Shown: positions 10,740 through 21,484, counted from the stretch's first letter. The stretch is 22,596 nucleotides of DNA from Saccoglossus kowalevskii (GCF_000003605.2 NW_003124898.1:263482-286077); one strand, 5' to 3'. Notes: generated from the letters alone by a model not told the origin. Program-made: numbers and translations.

Positions 10740-13700
10740 TTAATAAGTAAATTTAAACTGAAAACACTCGGGCTCTAAGGTCTGAAATGATTGAACAAAA
10801 TTTAGAAAAAATACCAGCAAATTGTAATCCATGGGTTACAAACAGGTTCATCGATATCCCTGTGACCTGGTCACCTTTGATCCATGGACAACATTTGATG
10901 TCACTGTATTGATTACCGCTATGTGCTAGTAAATATAGGGTGATAACCTTTTACATATATTCCATCACCCCATGCAAAGTTATATCCCTTGCATTACTAT
11001 TTGTTAGTTCTTAGATAATACATATACTAGCAGTGCCACTATTCCCGCTAATCAAAAATCAAATTTTTTGTATACATTAACATTTAATTTTTTTGACCAT
11101 AAAAACTGTAATTTATGCGAGTGAAATATGCTATACAGCAAATATGATATTTATTTAAAAGTCTTTTTGTAGTACCCATTTGAGACCATTAATATTCATT
11201 CATATTTCTATATTATTAATAATTTAAAAAAAAAATGCTCATAACTGATATATCAGTCTTATTTCAGGCTAGCTCATTGAATGTTCATTTCTTGCCTAAT
11301 AAATATTCCTGATCGACTTGAGCTAAAGAAAATGATATATTGGATACAATGTTTTTTTAGAAGCATTAATATGCATTAATTTTTATCAGAATTTATTTTA
11401 GTGGTTTTGCCAAAATTTAGAGGGTACACAGCTTGTGATTCAATTTTGTGGGACCTATATCAAGCAACCTTTGTGATTCTGACTTGCTGACCAAAACAGA
11501 ACAATGAAAGATTCATTTCTACATACATTACTCAATCAGTAGATCATGCAGCTTTATTTAGAGAATTTGTTGAGAATTCATGTAGTAAATAAGACAAAAT
11601 TGATCACATGTATTCCAATTGACATGCAAGTAATGATTTAATTTCGTATTTTTTCAGCTTATAGAGATGAAATTGATTTAAAAAAAATGGATCTGTATAA
11701 ACTGGTTACCATATATGTGGCACAGTATCATTTCATGGATTATACTGCATTTGTTCCATAGAACTTAGAAGTGCAAATACACAATTTACTAGTATTACAT
11801 TTACTACATTTATTTGTGACACTGGTTACTATATTTGCTATATAAAGGGACTGTGGGTAATTAATACACGTCCACAGCAAACAAAATCTCGTTGTTGAAC
11901 CTGCAACCACTCTTTCTCATTCTTTGAAACAACAGTTTTCAAGTGAGTAAAAAAAAATAACTGTTCCAAAACACATACATTGTTATTTATACTTGTCACC
12001 ACAATGTAAGAAAGAATATCCCTGGTATTCACCTTTGCCATTTCATGTGAGAACAATGCAGTGCAAAGAGATTTGTCAAGGCATGTTTTAATTATCCACA
12101 TACTTCTAGTGCTTACGTAAATGCCAGAAGTGTGTCTATGGTCAAATTAAGTAATATATTTTAATGATTTTTCAGTTTATGTTTGCTTCTGTATGCATTT
12201 CTATATCCTTGAATATGTTTGTGTGCTGTACAGTATAGTACATGTCAACAAAGACTACCCAGTGACACCATAATTTATACATCTGTGCTAATTTAGACTC
12301 TGACACCCCAACACTACCATATTAGAAATGAAGTGAAAATTTGACTGAACCGAGAAAAAAAAAATCTTGAAATTTGTTAATCACACAAGTGGCTTTGTGT
12401 GAGCAAAATACATGTCAAAAAAAGCACTCATTCTTCCGCAAGAGTGGTTTTCCTTATATCCTGTACCTGGGCTTGACAGTCGGCATTTTTTTGATGTACA
12501 TGCTCTGTCTTTGTGTAGGCGATAATGTATGGACGAAAGACAAAGTATCCACTGTTAGTTAGTCAGCTGGGTTTGTTTTGAAATTCAAGATTGTCAGAAA
12601 CATGGTTTGTATTATGATTTACACAAAGTGCTGAGCTATACTTGGCATTGAAGGGGTTTCAGTTACCTTGGCTGTTTTTAATATACATTGCAGGCCTTTG
12701 TTGAAGTATGACATTTTGGTTCTCTGTTGATGCTTATTTTGAGCCTCGCATCAGAATAGATTTTGTTGAAATCCCTCTGAATTAGCCTGTTGTCCTCATC
12801 TTACTGGGTGTTTTTTTTAGCATGCATCATGAGAACGGCTTCACTGCCGCTTGTCTCTCGCCATGTAAATTTAATTAAATTTTGTTTCATAGTTTTCTTT
12901 GAATATTGAGTTTTGTATTGATTCAAAATTCAACATTATCACACAACTTGCTAACACTGTTTTTTTCTCATTCATTCTGGCTTTCTGTGGATGCATTGAA
13001 CAGGTGGTGTGTCATATTATTAATCTTCCCAACCCGTGTTGGTTGGTGAAGACCCAGTTACATGCATTGTATACTATCTGTGATGCAACACACTCAATAT
13101 TATTGATCAACTTAAAGAAAGGTCATAGACTTAAAGGGGTGGAATATTTTGGTATAATTGATAGGTTTGCCATTATCTATTTGATGAGGCAGTTAGTTTT
13201 TATTTCTCCCCTGGGACTTGTATGTTCACCCATTTACTTCGCTGCCAGCCTTGAAATATACATACAAGTACCAGCACCCCAATCATCAACAGGAGTGCAA
13301 GTTTTTCTGAATTATTCCTGACAATATACATGTATATATTGTTTCAGCATCACTATCCTAAGTGAATTTGTGGGAAGATTGTAACTTCATAAACTTATAG
13401 ATATGTGCATGTACTAAGATACATTTATCATCGCCTGGTCTATCTGTAAAGATAACTATGCGCTCAGAATGTCATGCTGGTAAAGCACTTTTATTAAATG
13501 TCACAAGCTGATCTTATTTATGTGATAATGAGAATGTCAGCTGTGAACCAAACAATGTTACATGTACTGTAATGTAAAGTCATAGTTTTTTATGTATGGT
13601 GTGACTGCTGCTGTTGCTGTTCTATATTTAGTCACCATTGATGCAGTGAACTGATGCATAACATTGGGATAGTACATTAGGTTATGCTGTTCTCTGTTCA

Positions 13701-14370
13701 CCTATAATGGTTGTATGTTGATAGAGACATAATGACTGCAGTGTGTTGCAGGTGTTGAAGGCCTTGAAGCCCAAATTTTGTCTGATAGATGTTCCATATG
13801 TCCATTTGTCTATATGGAAATTTTACCTTGAAACTGGGTGTGTCTCTGATCTAAGGTTGGTGACCTCTCTGATCTGAGTTGTATATACTATTATTTACTG
13901 ATGAATAGTATTCAATGATAAGGTATCCCAGCCAAGGTCTTCTTGTGTATGGCTATTACTGACTGGTATCTTGTTTGACATTAGCTGTACTCCTAGTGGG
14001 AAGAACAGGTGTCACTATAGAAATTGGTTCATTTACGGTCTGCTGGATCCTGCATTGATGATATGTGACCGGTTTTCATTACTGTTAGGCTGCATTGAAA
14101 TTTATCATCCAATTCAATTACAGACACCATTCCCAATTAACAAAATACATAACAAGCAGTAGATACTGATTAGCGATAGCTGTAAAAGTTTCTAAGAGTG
14201 ATTGATTGGTAATCATCCAACTGTGGTAACTATTTATTCATGGGTCATCCACAAATGCCAATCAAGTTCAAGGGCAATAATGTGAAGTGATAATGGTTCA
14301 TATCTTGCAAGGTTTCACAAATATTAGCCCTGTGTCTAGGTCAAGGATGGTGATAGTATTTATTCCTTAG

Positions 14371-14552
14371 TACCGTAAAATCTGTATTAGAAGCCGCATC
14401 CCTAATAGAAGTCGCACTCATTTTTTTTGAATAATTGAGAACCAAAATTTCATCATTTCTCATATGTGTAGATGCTCTAATAGAAGCCTCATCCCCTCTA
14501 TTGCATTGTACCATTTTAATAGAAGCCGCGGTTTCTAATACAGATTTTACAG
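14371..14552. mobile_element. TIR element with internal AGAAGCCGC repeats
   Basis: The left end (14373-14397, CCGTAAAATCTGTATTAGAA then GCCGC) and the inverted right end (14528-14552, CTGTAAAATCTGTATTAGAA then ACCGC) match at 23 of 25 positions. The motif TAATAGAAGCCGC, or a variant, recurs at least four times, at both ends and inside near 14404 and 14478. Such subterminal repeats are typical of transposase-binding arrays. There is no coding capacity. A TA precedes the left end; the right flank is AA. It lies within intron 1. Confidence 0.72.
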
Positions 14553-16198
14553 AAATATTGATCAACATTTTAATATAACATAACCTCGTTGACGCTGCAG
14601 GTCGGCGTCCGTTCTACACCGAATGTTTCGAAGTCAATCGTCAATTGGCACGTGTTTTATAGATATATCATATTGTTTCAGGGGCATGTTTACTAAATAA
14701 TGATAAATGAAACTTATGAAATAATGTAAGAACAAACTGGCCCCAAAATTGCGCAAATTTGCAATAAAGTTGATGTTGTTAGTGTCTGGTTTGAAAGGTG
14801 TTCTATGCGTGATTTTATCATGTTCAAGGACGTTCTATTTTCGAACTAGTTGATACCTGAAATTACGCGAGTGCTTTCGAACATCACACAGAAATTTGAT
14901 TATCATTATTATGTGTTATTTATGACATTAATATTTCTCTCACTAAACAATATTTCACTAAAATATGTGATTAAAAAGCAACTTAAATTGTAAAAAAGTA
15001 GTGTCAAGTTCCGTGTATAAACATTAGTGAAATGTCACTTTTTGCTATAACCCAATGTAAAATCTTAAACAATGAGCAATAAAGTTACTTTTATTATGGC
15101 ATTTTTAAGACTAGGGTCATAGTGGCTTTCGTGAGAGGTCGTCCTTATGAACACCCCCAATTTATCAAATTGACTAGCGATAATTCAACAGTTTAGAGAT
15201 AAAAAATGTGTCAATTAACTATTTTCTGTTCACTGCGAGATCCTGAGTTGTGCATGAAAAACATAAAAAATAGGACAAACAAAGACTGGGATTCTTTTAA
15301 ACAAGGGAGCAGGGGTGCAGCGCCCTCATGCCATGTCCATTTGCCCCCTTACCCTGGGAAGCAGATCCTCTGGCAACCATAAAATTCTGATTGATCAGGG
15401 ATCACATGTGGTCACAGTCTTCAACTGTCACCTTTTAACTTAGAATTATCAAAAACTCCACACCCTGGTAGGGGGAATCCCCCCACTTGGTGGCGCCACT
15501 GAATTGCAGTGCTCCCTCTTGCAGTTTTTTTCTAGAAAAACCCCTGAAAGGTCATAGCATTGTAGTGGCATCAATATTTTGCTTGGGATTCAACAAATGA
15601 AAATATTTTTGGCGTATTTCCACACTTAATAATGAGTTATTCACATTTTATAATGGTCACTTTCGTCATTTCAACATTGAGCTATTAAAAAAAAAAGTTC
15701 TAAATCAAATCATTTGATTTTGCCACAGACGTTCAGTCTGCGCCTTTCAAGCAATACCTCACATATCTCGCACTGAACAGAAAATCACTTATTAAAGCCA
15801 AAGTGATAAATGTGTGATGTTTCCGTTGATGACCATTAGCATCACATGTGTAATGCAAGGGAAAAGGTAAAAATGAAAACTAAGATACTGATTAATTGAT
15901 GACGCATAGTTAACTGTGCTGTGTTTAACTTTCCTTTTCTTTTTCAAAAATCACTGTAAAAGCTTTATTGATTATTATCCATGGTTGAGATCCCCGTGGT
16001 ACTGCATGCAATTATCTGGTAAATGTATCTATTAAAAGTGATAAATTGACAGGTAAATCTGCATGCTTAGTCAAGGTCACTGCCCTTGGTCCGCTTAGGG
16101 CTTACTTATCTCATGTAGTCTCTGCTAGATAGGCACTACATGTGGAGACATGTTATTCTCTTTAAATGATATCAACATTTAAGAAATGTTATTATATT

Positions 16199-16220
16199 AT
16201 AATAATAATAATAATAATAA
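16199..16220 (+). repeat. AAT microsatellite
   Basis: About seven units of the trinucleotide AAT lie in intron 1, followed by an A-rich run. This is an ordinary simple repeat that could be polymorphic. Confidence 0.9.
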
Positions 16221-16940
16221 GAAAAAAAATATGCTCAAAAATCATCTTCGTACTGAGTGTAATGTATTATACATATAAGTGTAATTGTACATTGATTGAT
16301 GAGGAATCTTTATTTACAAACACATGTTTGTTTTTATAACTGTTTGAATTTTGTTCAATATCCTTGAACTACTGGTATTTGTCATATCTGGTGTCACATG
16401 TCTGATATGTAGTGATATAATTTATGTAAACAAGAGAGATATTTCATCACTTTGTTGATATCATTATTAGTTATTCATGAATGATGATATTCAAACTGGA
16501 ATTCAGGCAGATGGTGTATTCCAGTTGTTGCTGTAAAAATTAGCAAGAAAAAAAAAATTAATTTAAAAAAATGTACCATCCGTTCTGGCTAAATATTTTA
16601 CATATATTGTGTTCATTTTTCAGACCTAACTATAAAGCTTAGACCTAAAATGCCAAGTCTGCCGTTGTCAACTTGTTGTAAGAATTTCTAATTCGTTCCT
16701 TCTTATTATAATCTTAAAAAGTTGGAGGGAATGTCAAAATCTCATTTAAATTTCTCCCTGCTCCTGCCCATCCACCCTCTCTTCTTTCTCCCCAACCTCG
16801 TCCTAGTCCTTCTCATCATCATCATTACAATGTATTATCATCAGCAACAGCCCTCTCATCCACCCTTTCCCACAACCAGAATACTGAAAACTTAGATTAA
16901 TAATTTTGTTTGTTTGTTTATATATATTTATTGATTACAG

Positions 16941-17206
16941 GGCAATTGTGGGACAGATAGAAGATCTGCAAGTATACTGCTGCCATGGTCTTATGCGATC
17001 AGAATCGCAGGACCTGTTTGTACGAGATGAGAGTGGTTGTCCAGAAAGTATAACTTTTGGATCACGCCAAAATCATGAAGAAGACTGCCAATATGCATTA
17101 GTGCCATGCGTAAATAATCCTGAACAGTGCGGAAACTTTCGACGCAGGGATTTAGAAGAACATTTCAAAATCTGTACTTTTACTCCGTGTCCCCATCGAG
17201 ATAGAG
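16941..17206 (+). CDS. TRAF7-like: TRAF7-like E3 ubiquitin ligase, exon 2 (TRAF-type zinc finger)
   Basis: Second coding exon. The acceptor TTATTGATTACAG|G follows a T-rich tract, and its first base completes Arg71 (AG|G), matching the phase of exon 1. It encodes residues 72-159 and the first base of Gly160, then the donor AG|GTGAGT at 17207 (phase 1). The junction reads VVNR-AIVGQIEDLQVYCCHG, closely resembling the stretch after the RING in TRAF7. Zinc-ligand spacing is H116-x3-C120-x6-C127-x6-C134-x10-H145-x3-C149-x4-C154, a TRAF-type zinc finger, and a GCP motif at 103-105 also fits TRAF7. The first codon of the next exon would complete Gly160, just where TRAF7 has Gly-Cys starting the next finger. 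TRAF6 or another TRAF-finger ligase is a less likely alternative. Coiled-coil and WD40 exons were not found downstream, so the gene is partial here. Confidence 0.86.
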
Positions 17207-17942
17207 GTGAGTAATCCTAAATTTTCATGTGATTATGGAAATCATATTTGGTTTGGCTGCTTTTTGAAGCATACCAACTCATCACTGTTTTGCTATGTTA
17301 ATGACACAAGCATGTCTGATTCCAATGGAGAAAGTACCATAGCTACAACAGCATTTCATTAATTCAGTTTTGTCTGCCTCTTGAAAGTCTCATTCATTTT
17401 ACCGCTAGTAATGAATTATCTGTCATTTTGTAATTTCGTTTTCCATATAATAATTACTCTTAGACTAGTTTTTTGCTTTTGAAAATTTAATTGGAGTTTG
17501 AACATTTCGAATTAGTCTTAACTACCGTACTCGACCGCGTTAGCAGCCATGCCCGGGCAAGCGCCCACCCCCACTTTTGCGCAATTTTTATATTTGGGGT
17601 CACATTCAGCAGAGCGCCCACTCCTTCAAAATGCAACTACCGGTAATTTAAAACTTGGTCTTGCGTAACGAATCTTAGTAATTGTTTTTATATGATACAG
17701 CGTGGATATCGACCGCTGTGAACATGTTGTGAATGCGTAGAACACAGTAACCGTGTGTAAACTACGCCTCGACAATGACCTGTTAATACAAGTAAAATGC
17801 GGTAAATATTTCATGCCATATTCAGTTTACTTCTCAAAAATGGCTAGTTACTGGTTTTTTGGAAAAACCATGTCGTTTATTTGCTGAAATCAATTCCAAC
17901 AGATCGTACTTCGACATCGATAATTCACGTCCGCATAGCGTT

Positions 17943-18066
17943 ACCGGAAGTCTTCGGTAATTTCCGAAGAATTGCGTCAGTACAACACAGCATTCTGATT
18001 GGTTAATAACCAACTTGACCCATTAGGTCAAAGTACGCTGCTGCAGGTCAAATCTGCAAATGCATC
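17943..18066 (+). promoter_or_regulatory. Promoter-like segment inside the TIR element
   Basis: Upstream of the element's ATG, in order: ACCGGAAG (17943-17950, ETS core), a 20 bp inverted repeat TCTTCGGTAATTTCCGAAGA (17951-17970), ATTGCGTCA (17971-17979, inverse of TGACGCAAT), GATTGG (17997-18002, inverted CCAAT), an everted pair TGACCC-ATT-AGGTCA (18016-18030) and a further AGGTCA (18045-18050). ETS, TGACGCAAT and CCAAT motifs also occur in front of the TRAF7-like gene. Activity is inferred from motif content alone. Confidence 0.4.
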
Positions 18067-18197
18067 ATGGCGGAAAGTGATTTTCATCGAGAGTTTGCGT
18101 ATGATCCAACACCTTCGTCAGTGGAGATAATAGGACAATTTTTACTTCGACTGTGTTCCAACAGACTCAAATGTTTTTAATTTCGTAAATTCTGGTG
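18067..18197 (+). pseudogene. Degenerate first exon of an unrecognised gene carried by the TIR element
   Basis: ATGGCGGAAAGTG opens a frame of 37 codons (18067-18180) starting MAESDFHREFAYDPTP. The related copy at 19443-19543 lacks about 26 bp after the first 22. It has one base more in the later part, where it reads an acidic peptide including DNDEEFDFDCAPTD. In the first copy that stretch is frameshifted and ends early at TAA 18178-18180. Both copies end at a plausible donor, GTACGTAATT here and GTATGTAATT in the other. The preserved start and donor suggest a true first exon of a transposon gene or a captured host gene. I do not recognise the protein. It is broken in both copies seen here. 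Confidence 0.45.
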
Positions 18198-19183
18198 GTA
18201 CGTAATTAATATTGTAAATGTGCATATTTTTTTTGATCATTTCTGTTCTTCATTGTGAAAATCAATGACGACTTAACTAATTTTTTAATTTGATTTTCCC
18301 TCAAAGACGTAATCTGTCACTTGATGAATAAAATTTTTCATTTGCACTCTTTTTCGAGGGGGGTGCTCATGATTTTCTGAGTTGAGGCCCCTGGGCGCTA
18401 ACGTGGTCGAGTACGGTAATAATAACTAATTTACATAACAATGTAATGTACTAATTAGCTCTATTATATTCATCCTGATGATAAATTTTCTGTATTGTTT
18501 ATCCAAAATGATAGAGCAACTGCCCCCTACTGAAATGACAGTCGGTCATAACATCATATTAGACATGCAGGGTTAAAACTTGACAGAAGTGTCAAATGCT
18601 GTGATCAGGGCTTGATTTTTCAACTCATTTGTCCCACATGTATGTTGTTCAAATGGCAATTGCACATGTCCCGGGCTATAGGATTTCTCTTAGTGTCAAG
18701 TCCTGTTTGATGCCTAATGAATTTTCATTAGTGTCCTTCAATATTCCTTATAATGTATTTTATTTTAAAGGCATAATTTTCCTTGTGTAATCGGTTTTAG
18801 TGCTTGTTCAGTATTCCAATAATCAATCATAACACAATCGTAACAAACACTATTTACCTTTCCCTTGTTAAAAGCATAGAACCTTTTCAGATTTTAATTT
18901 GACCTATAGCCCAACTAAAGTTTGACTCGCATTAGCTTGTGTTGAACCATGACTAGCCAATCTTTATTATGCTATGTACTGTTAGTGTCAGACATGCAAC
19001 AAAAAGCAAACTAAATGAAGCCTGAAAAAATAGCACTAATGAGAAAGTGGTATGGTTTAATCAATCTTATTCTCTTTAGGACTTTAGAGCTTAAGTAATC
19101 GGTAAATGAATTGAGTGGCTTCAAAATCTGATTGCAATTAGGAGGGAAGATCTATTGTATAGTGCAGGTGTCTGAGTCTGTAT

Positions 19184-19570
19184 TACCGTAATCGTCTGCG
19201 TTAGTGCCCAGGGTCGTCAACTCAGAAAATGATTTTTTAGGGGTGGGCGCTTCCCCGAGCACCCCCCTGGGAAAAGAGTGCAAATGGCAATTTTAATTCA
19301 CCATATGACAGATTGAGTGGGATATTATTTCTTTGAAGGCAAATAAAATTAATTGTGTCGTCATTGACTTTTTATAATACAATGAAGAAACAGAAAAGGT
19401 CACAAAAAATATGCACATTTTATTATATTATTAATTACATACTACCCGAATTAATGAGATTGAAAATATTAAAGTCTGTTGGAGCACAGTCAAAGTCAAA
19501 CTCTTCATCATTATCTCCACTGGTGAAAAGCACTTTCCGCCATAATGTATTTGCATGATTTGACCTGCAA
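19184..19570 (-). mobile_element. Inverted, truncated copy of the 17523-18418 element
   Basis: It starts with TACCGTAATCGTCTGCGTTA (19184) and is then recognisably the reverse complement of the right 350 bp of the first element. Shared landmarks include GTCAACTCAGAAAATGA, AGCACCCCCCT, GAGTGCAAATG, GTCGTCATTGA, AAATATGCACATTT, the donor complement AATTACATAC (19433-19442), the first exon (19443-19543) and TTTGACCTGCA just beyond the ATG. Similarity stops near 19570, so the left half is missing or replaced. Compared with the first copy it carries about 20-25 extra bases near 19236-19258, including GGGTGGGCGC, and lacks about 26 bp in the exon. It is older or independently inserted, with no second terminus found. 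Confidence 0.72.
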
Positions 19571-20426
19571 CACTATCCATTTAGTTTTTCACTCAGGTAG
19601 ACATCTGGAAGCTAATACTAAATTCAGGCTAGTTCAGTGGATGATATCAGTGTTTTAAATAACAAAGCTATTTATAGTATATTTGGCAGTTGAAAATTAT
19701 CAAATACACTCCAAACTTAATGAATGTAATTAAAACAATTTAAATAACATTCAAAGCAATTTCTAGCAATTTTGATAATATTTTACTGTATTGCAGCAAC
19801 ATTCACATAAATAAACATTATTGTTCAAAGGATGACTAAAATGATAGTAAATTGATCTTCATTTGTCTGTCTCTTTTTGTCTGCTCCTCAGAACTTTTGT
19901 AGTTTTTTTTTATCCAATTCACTATTCAGAATTATCACATATTAGTCATTGAGGGCTTACATTGTATCTGTCCAAGTTTGTTTATGACATGATTTTGGTT
20001 TTGCCCATGGTAAAATACAATTGTATGAGTGACGTTTGTCTCAATTTGAAAGAATGCCAACCAAGGGCAAGGTAACATGAGTTTAACTATGTTTTCAGGC
20101 AGTGAAACCGACGTTTTGTAAATATAATATTTAAATTGATGATATAATCAACATAAATTTAATGTTTTATATTTATAATCATACTTGTATCGAAACATGT
20201 ATGTGTATTCCTAAACATTGATCAAATAAAATAAAACAATACAATCTGTATGTACCATAGGTTTGTTGTTTTGCATATGAATACATAGGTATATAAACAT
20301 GAGTGACGAGTACGCTATTTAGTAATAAAAATGCTTCAACTTACCAAACTACTAGTGTCTCCCAACAAGTTTGTCATAGAAAGGTTACAATATATGGACG
20401 TTTGAGATGCAAAATCAAATCAATAC

Positions 20427-20492
20427 TACTGTAAAATACTTTATTTTCACTCAGCATTTATTTTTGCTACTAAAATAATGTATTTTACAGTA
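20427..20492. mobile_element. 66 bp perfect-TIR mini element
   Basis: TACTGTAAAATAC at 20427-20439 is matched exactly by its inverse at 20480-20492. The interior consists of TTTATTTTCAC and ATTTATTTTTGC units, similar to the inside of the element at 358-516. The flanking TA dinucleotides could be the target-site duplication. It is a very small non-autonomous element or solo remnant in intron 2. Confidence 0.6.
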
Positions 20493-21484
20493 TGATATTT
20501 CAGCTAACTTGCAGTAAAACCAATGATACACTGTTACAGCACAAAAAAGGAAAGGAAAATCCCTTTGTCATTTACGTGAACATACTTGCTACTAATAGAG
20601 CAAACAGTATTGTAAACACATGAACTACTAATAGAGATTTATGGTATTTGTCATACCATGAAATCAAAACCTAATTTTCCCATATCTACTAATTTTTTAA
20701 TTTCATAATGAACAAAAAATTCCATTATCTTTTTGACATTTTTACATGGTTTTAATTCATCACATTTCACTAATCAGCGAAAATAACAAAATTAATAAGT
20801 AAATAATTTATACATTAACAGATATCTACTATGGCTCCACAAAATACCTTTCTATAATTGAATAGAAAATATAAATTAAATTTTTATAATTCCAGTGTCT
20901 GCTCTATTATGGCAGGCTGGAGAGAAAAACATTGTAACATTCACTACCTTTGAACACTTTGTCACCAGATTAAAAATAACATAATTATGGATTATAAATG
21001 TATATTGTGAGTAGATATTGATTAAATATTAACTTTTGTGATTGTAATCGAATTATTCAATACATGTGCATCAGACACCTGTGGGAGGGGAGAGAGCAGA
21101 ACGAAGGGGAGGGGGTTTATCATCACCTAATTAAGTAATCTTTTCTTTGAACACCTCCTGCCATAATCACAATTTGTTTCACATTTGAATTAATGTAAAT
21201 TGAAGAAGATGAATGAATCTGTCTTCTTGGATTAAATTATCATGCAGGTTTTCTAATCTGTGTGGATACCGTTATACGTGTCTGCAATGCTGATTTGTAT
21301 GCTTGAATTATGTCAGTCTATGTCAGTAATTCAGTGTTAGTTTATTGATATCATGCCTGATAGGAGGGGGCAATACAAGGAATTTAACTGGGATTTTGAT
21401 ATTCCGTTAATCATATTGCTAGTAAACATGAAACTTATGTTATTTAGTTGTTAATATTTAATAATCTTCGTCCAAATAAGGGAC

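Larger units (their letters stand above)
4144..16940 (+). other. Intron 1 of the TRAF7-like gene (12.8 kb)
   Basis: It is bounded by donor GTAAGA and acceptor TGATTACAG with matching phase 2. It is almost all A+T-rich noncoding DNA. It contains TIR elements at 10600-10739 and 14371-14552, a C14 run at 8479-8492, T-runs at 7329-7370, an AAT microsatellite at 16199-16220, hairpin-rich G+C pockets near 9417-9460 and 15300-15540, and a fragment at about 7590-7690 resembling the dispersed core repeat seen at the right end of the window. The protein alignment across exons 1 and 2 is continuous with TRAF7, so no missing coding exon is expected inside. The longest open frame (12899-13321, plus strand) has no recognisable domain. 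Confidence 0.8.
17523..18418 (+). mobile_element. 896 bp TIR element carrying a promoter-like region and first-exon-like ORF
   Basis: The left end TACCGTACTCGACCGCGTTA (17523) and the inverted right end TACCGTACTCGACCACGTTA (ending 18418) match at 19 of these 20 positions and on through GC. If TA is the duplicated target, the element proper starts with CCGTA. G+C-rich GCGCCCACC motifs sit just inside the left end (17570 and 17616 areas), possibly transposase-binding repeats. The interior has an ETS-like site, a CCAAT box, AGGTCA half-sites and an ATG at 18067 opening a short frame, followed by a donor-like GTACGTAATT. A second, inverted copy lies at 19184. It is inserted in intron 2 in the same direction as the host gene. 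It encodes no transposase, so it is non-autonomous or a carrier of captured sequence. Confidence 0.75.

Noticed and set aside
11835-11860. CTATATAAAGGG resembling a strong TATA box
   Set aside because: No exon or start-like sequence follows in intron 1. Such motifs are expected by chance in A+T-rich DNA.
12899-13321. 140-codon open frame on the plus strand in intron 1
   Set aside because: It is the longest frame in the window but has no recognisable domain, no Kozak-like start, biased composition (many I, F, L, Y and C from A+T-rich DNA) and no matching splice signals. A chance frame is most likely, though transcript data could change this.
14341-14568. 75-codon minus-strand open frame
   Set aside because: It lies across the TIR element at 14371-14552. 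The repeated AGAAGCCGC units explain it.
16080-16152. CATGTAGT-n-ACTACATG inverted repeat as a possible microRNA precursor
   Set aside because: The stem is only about 8 bp with an unpaired 15-base middle, too short for a precursor hairpin.
20090-21300. AG sites followed by short open stretches as possible exon 3
   Set aside because: Frames after the acceptors near 20100 and 21248 stop within 7-18 codons and lack the Cys/His spacing expected for the next TRAF finger.
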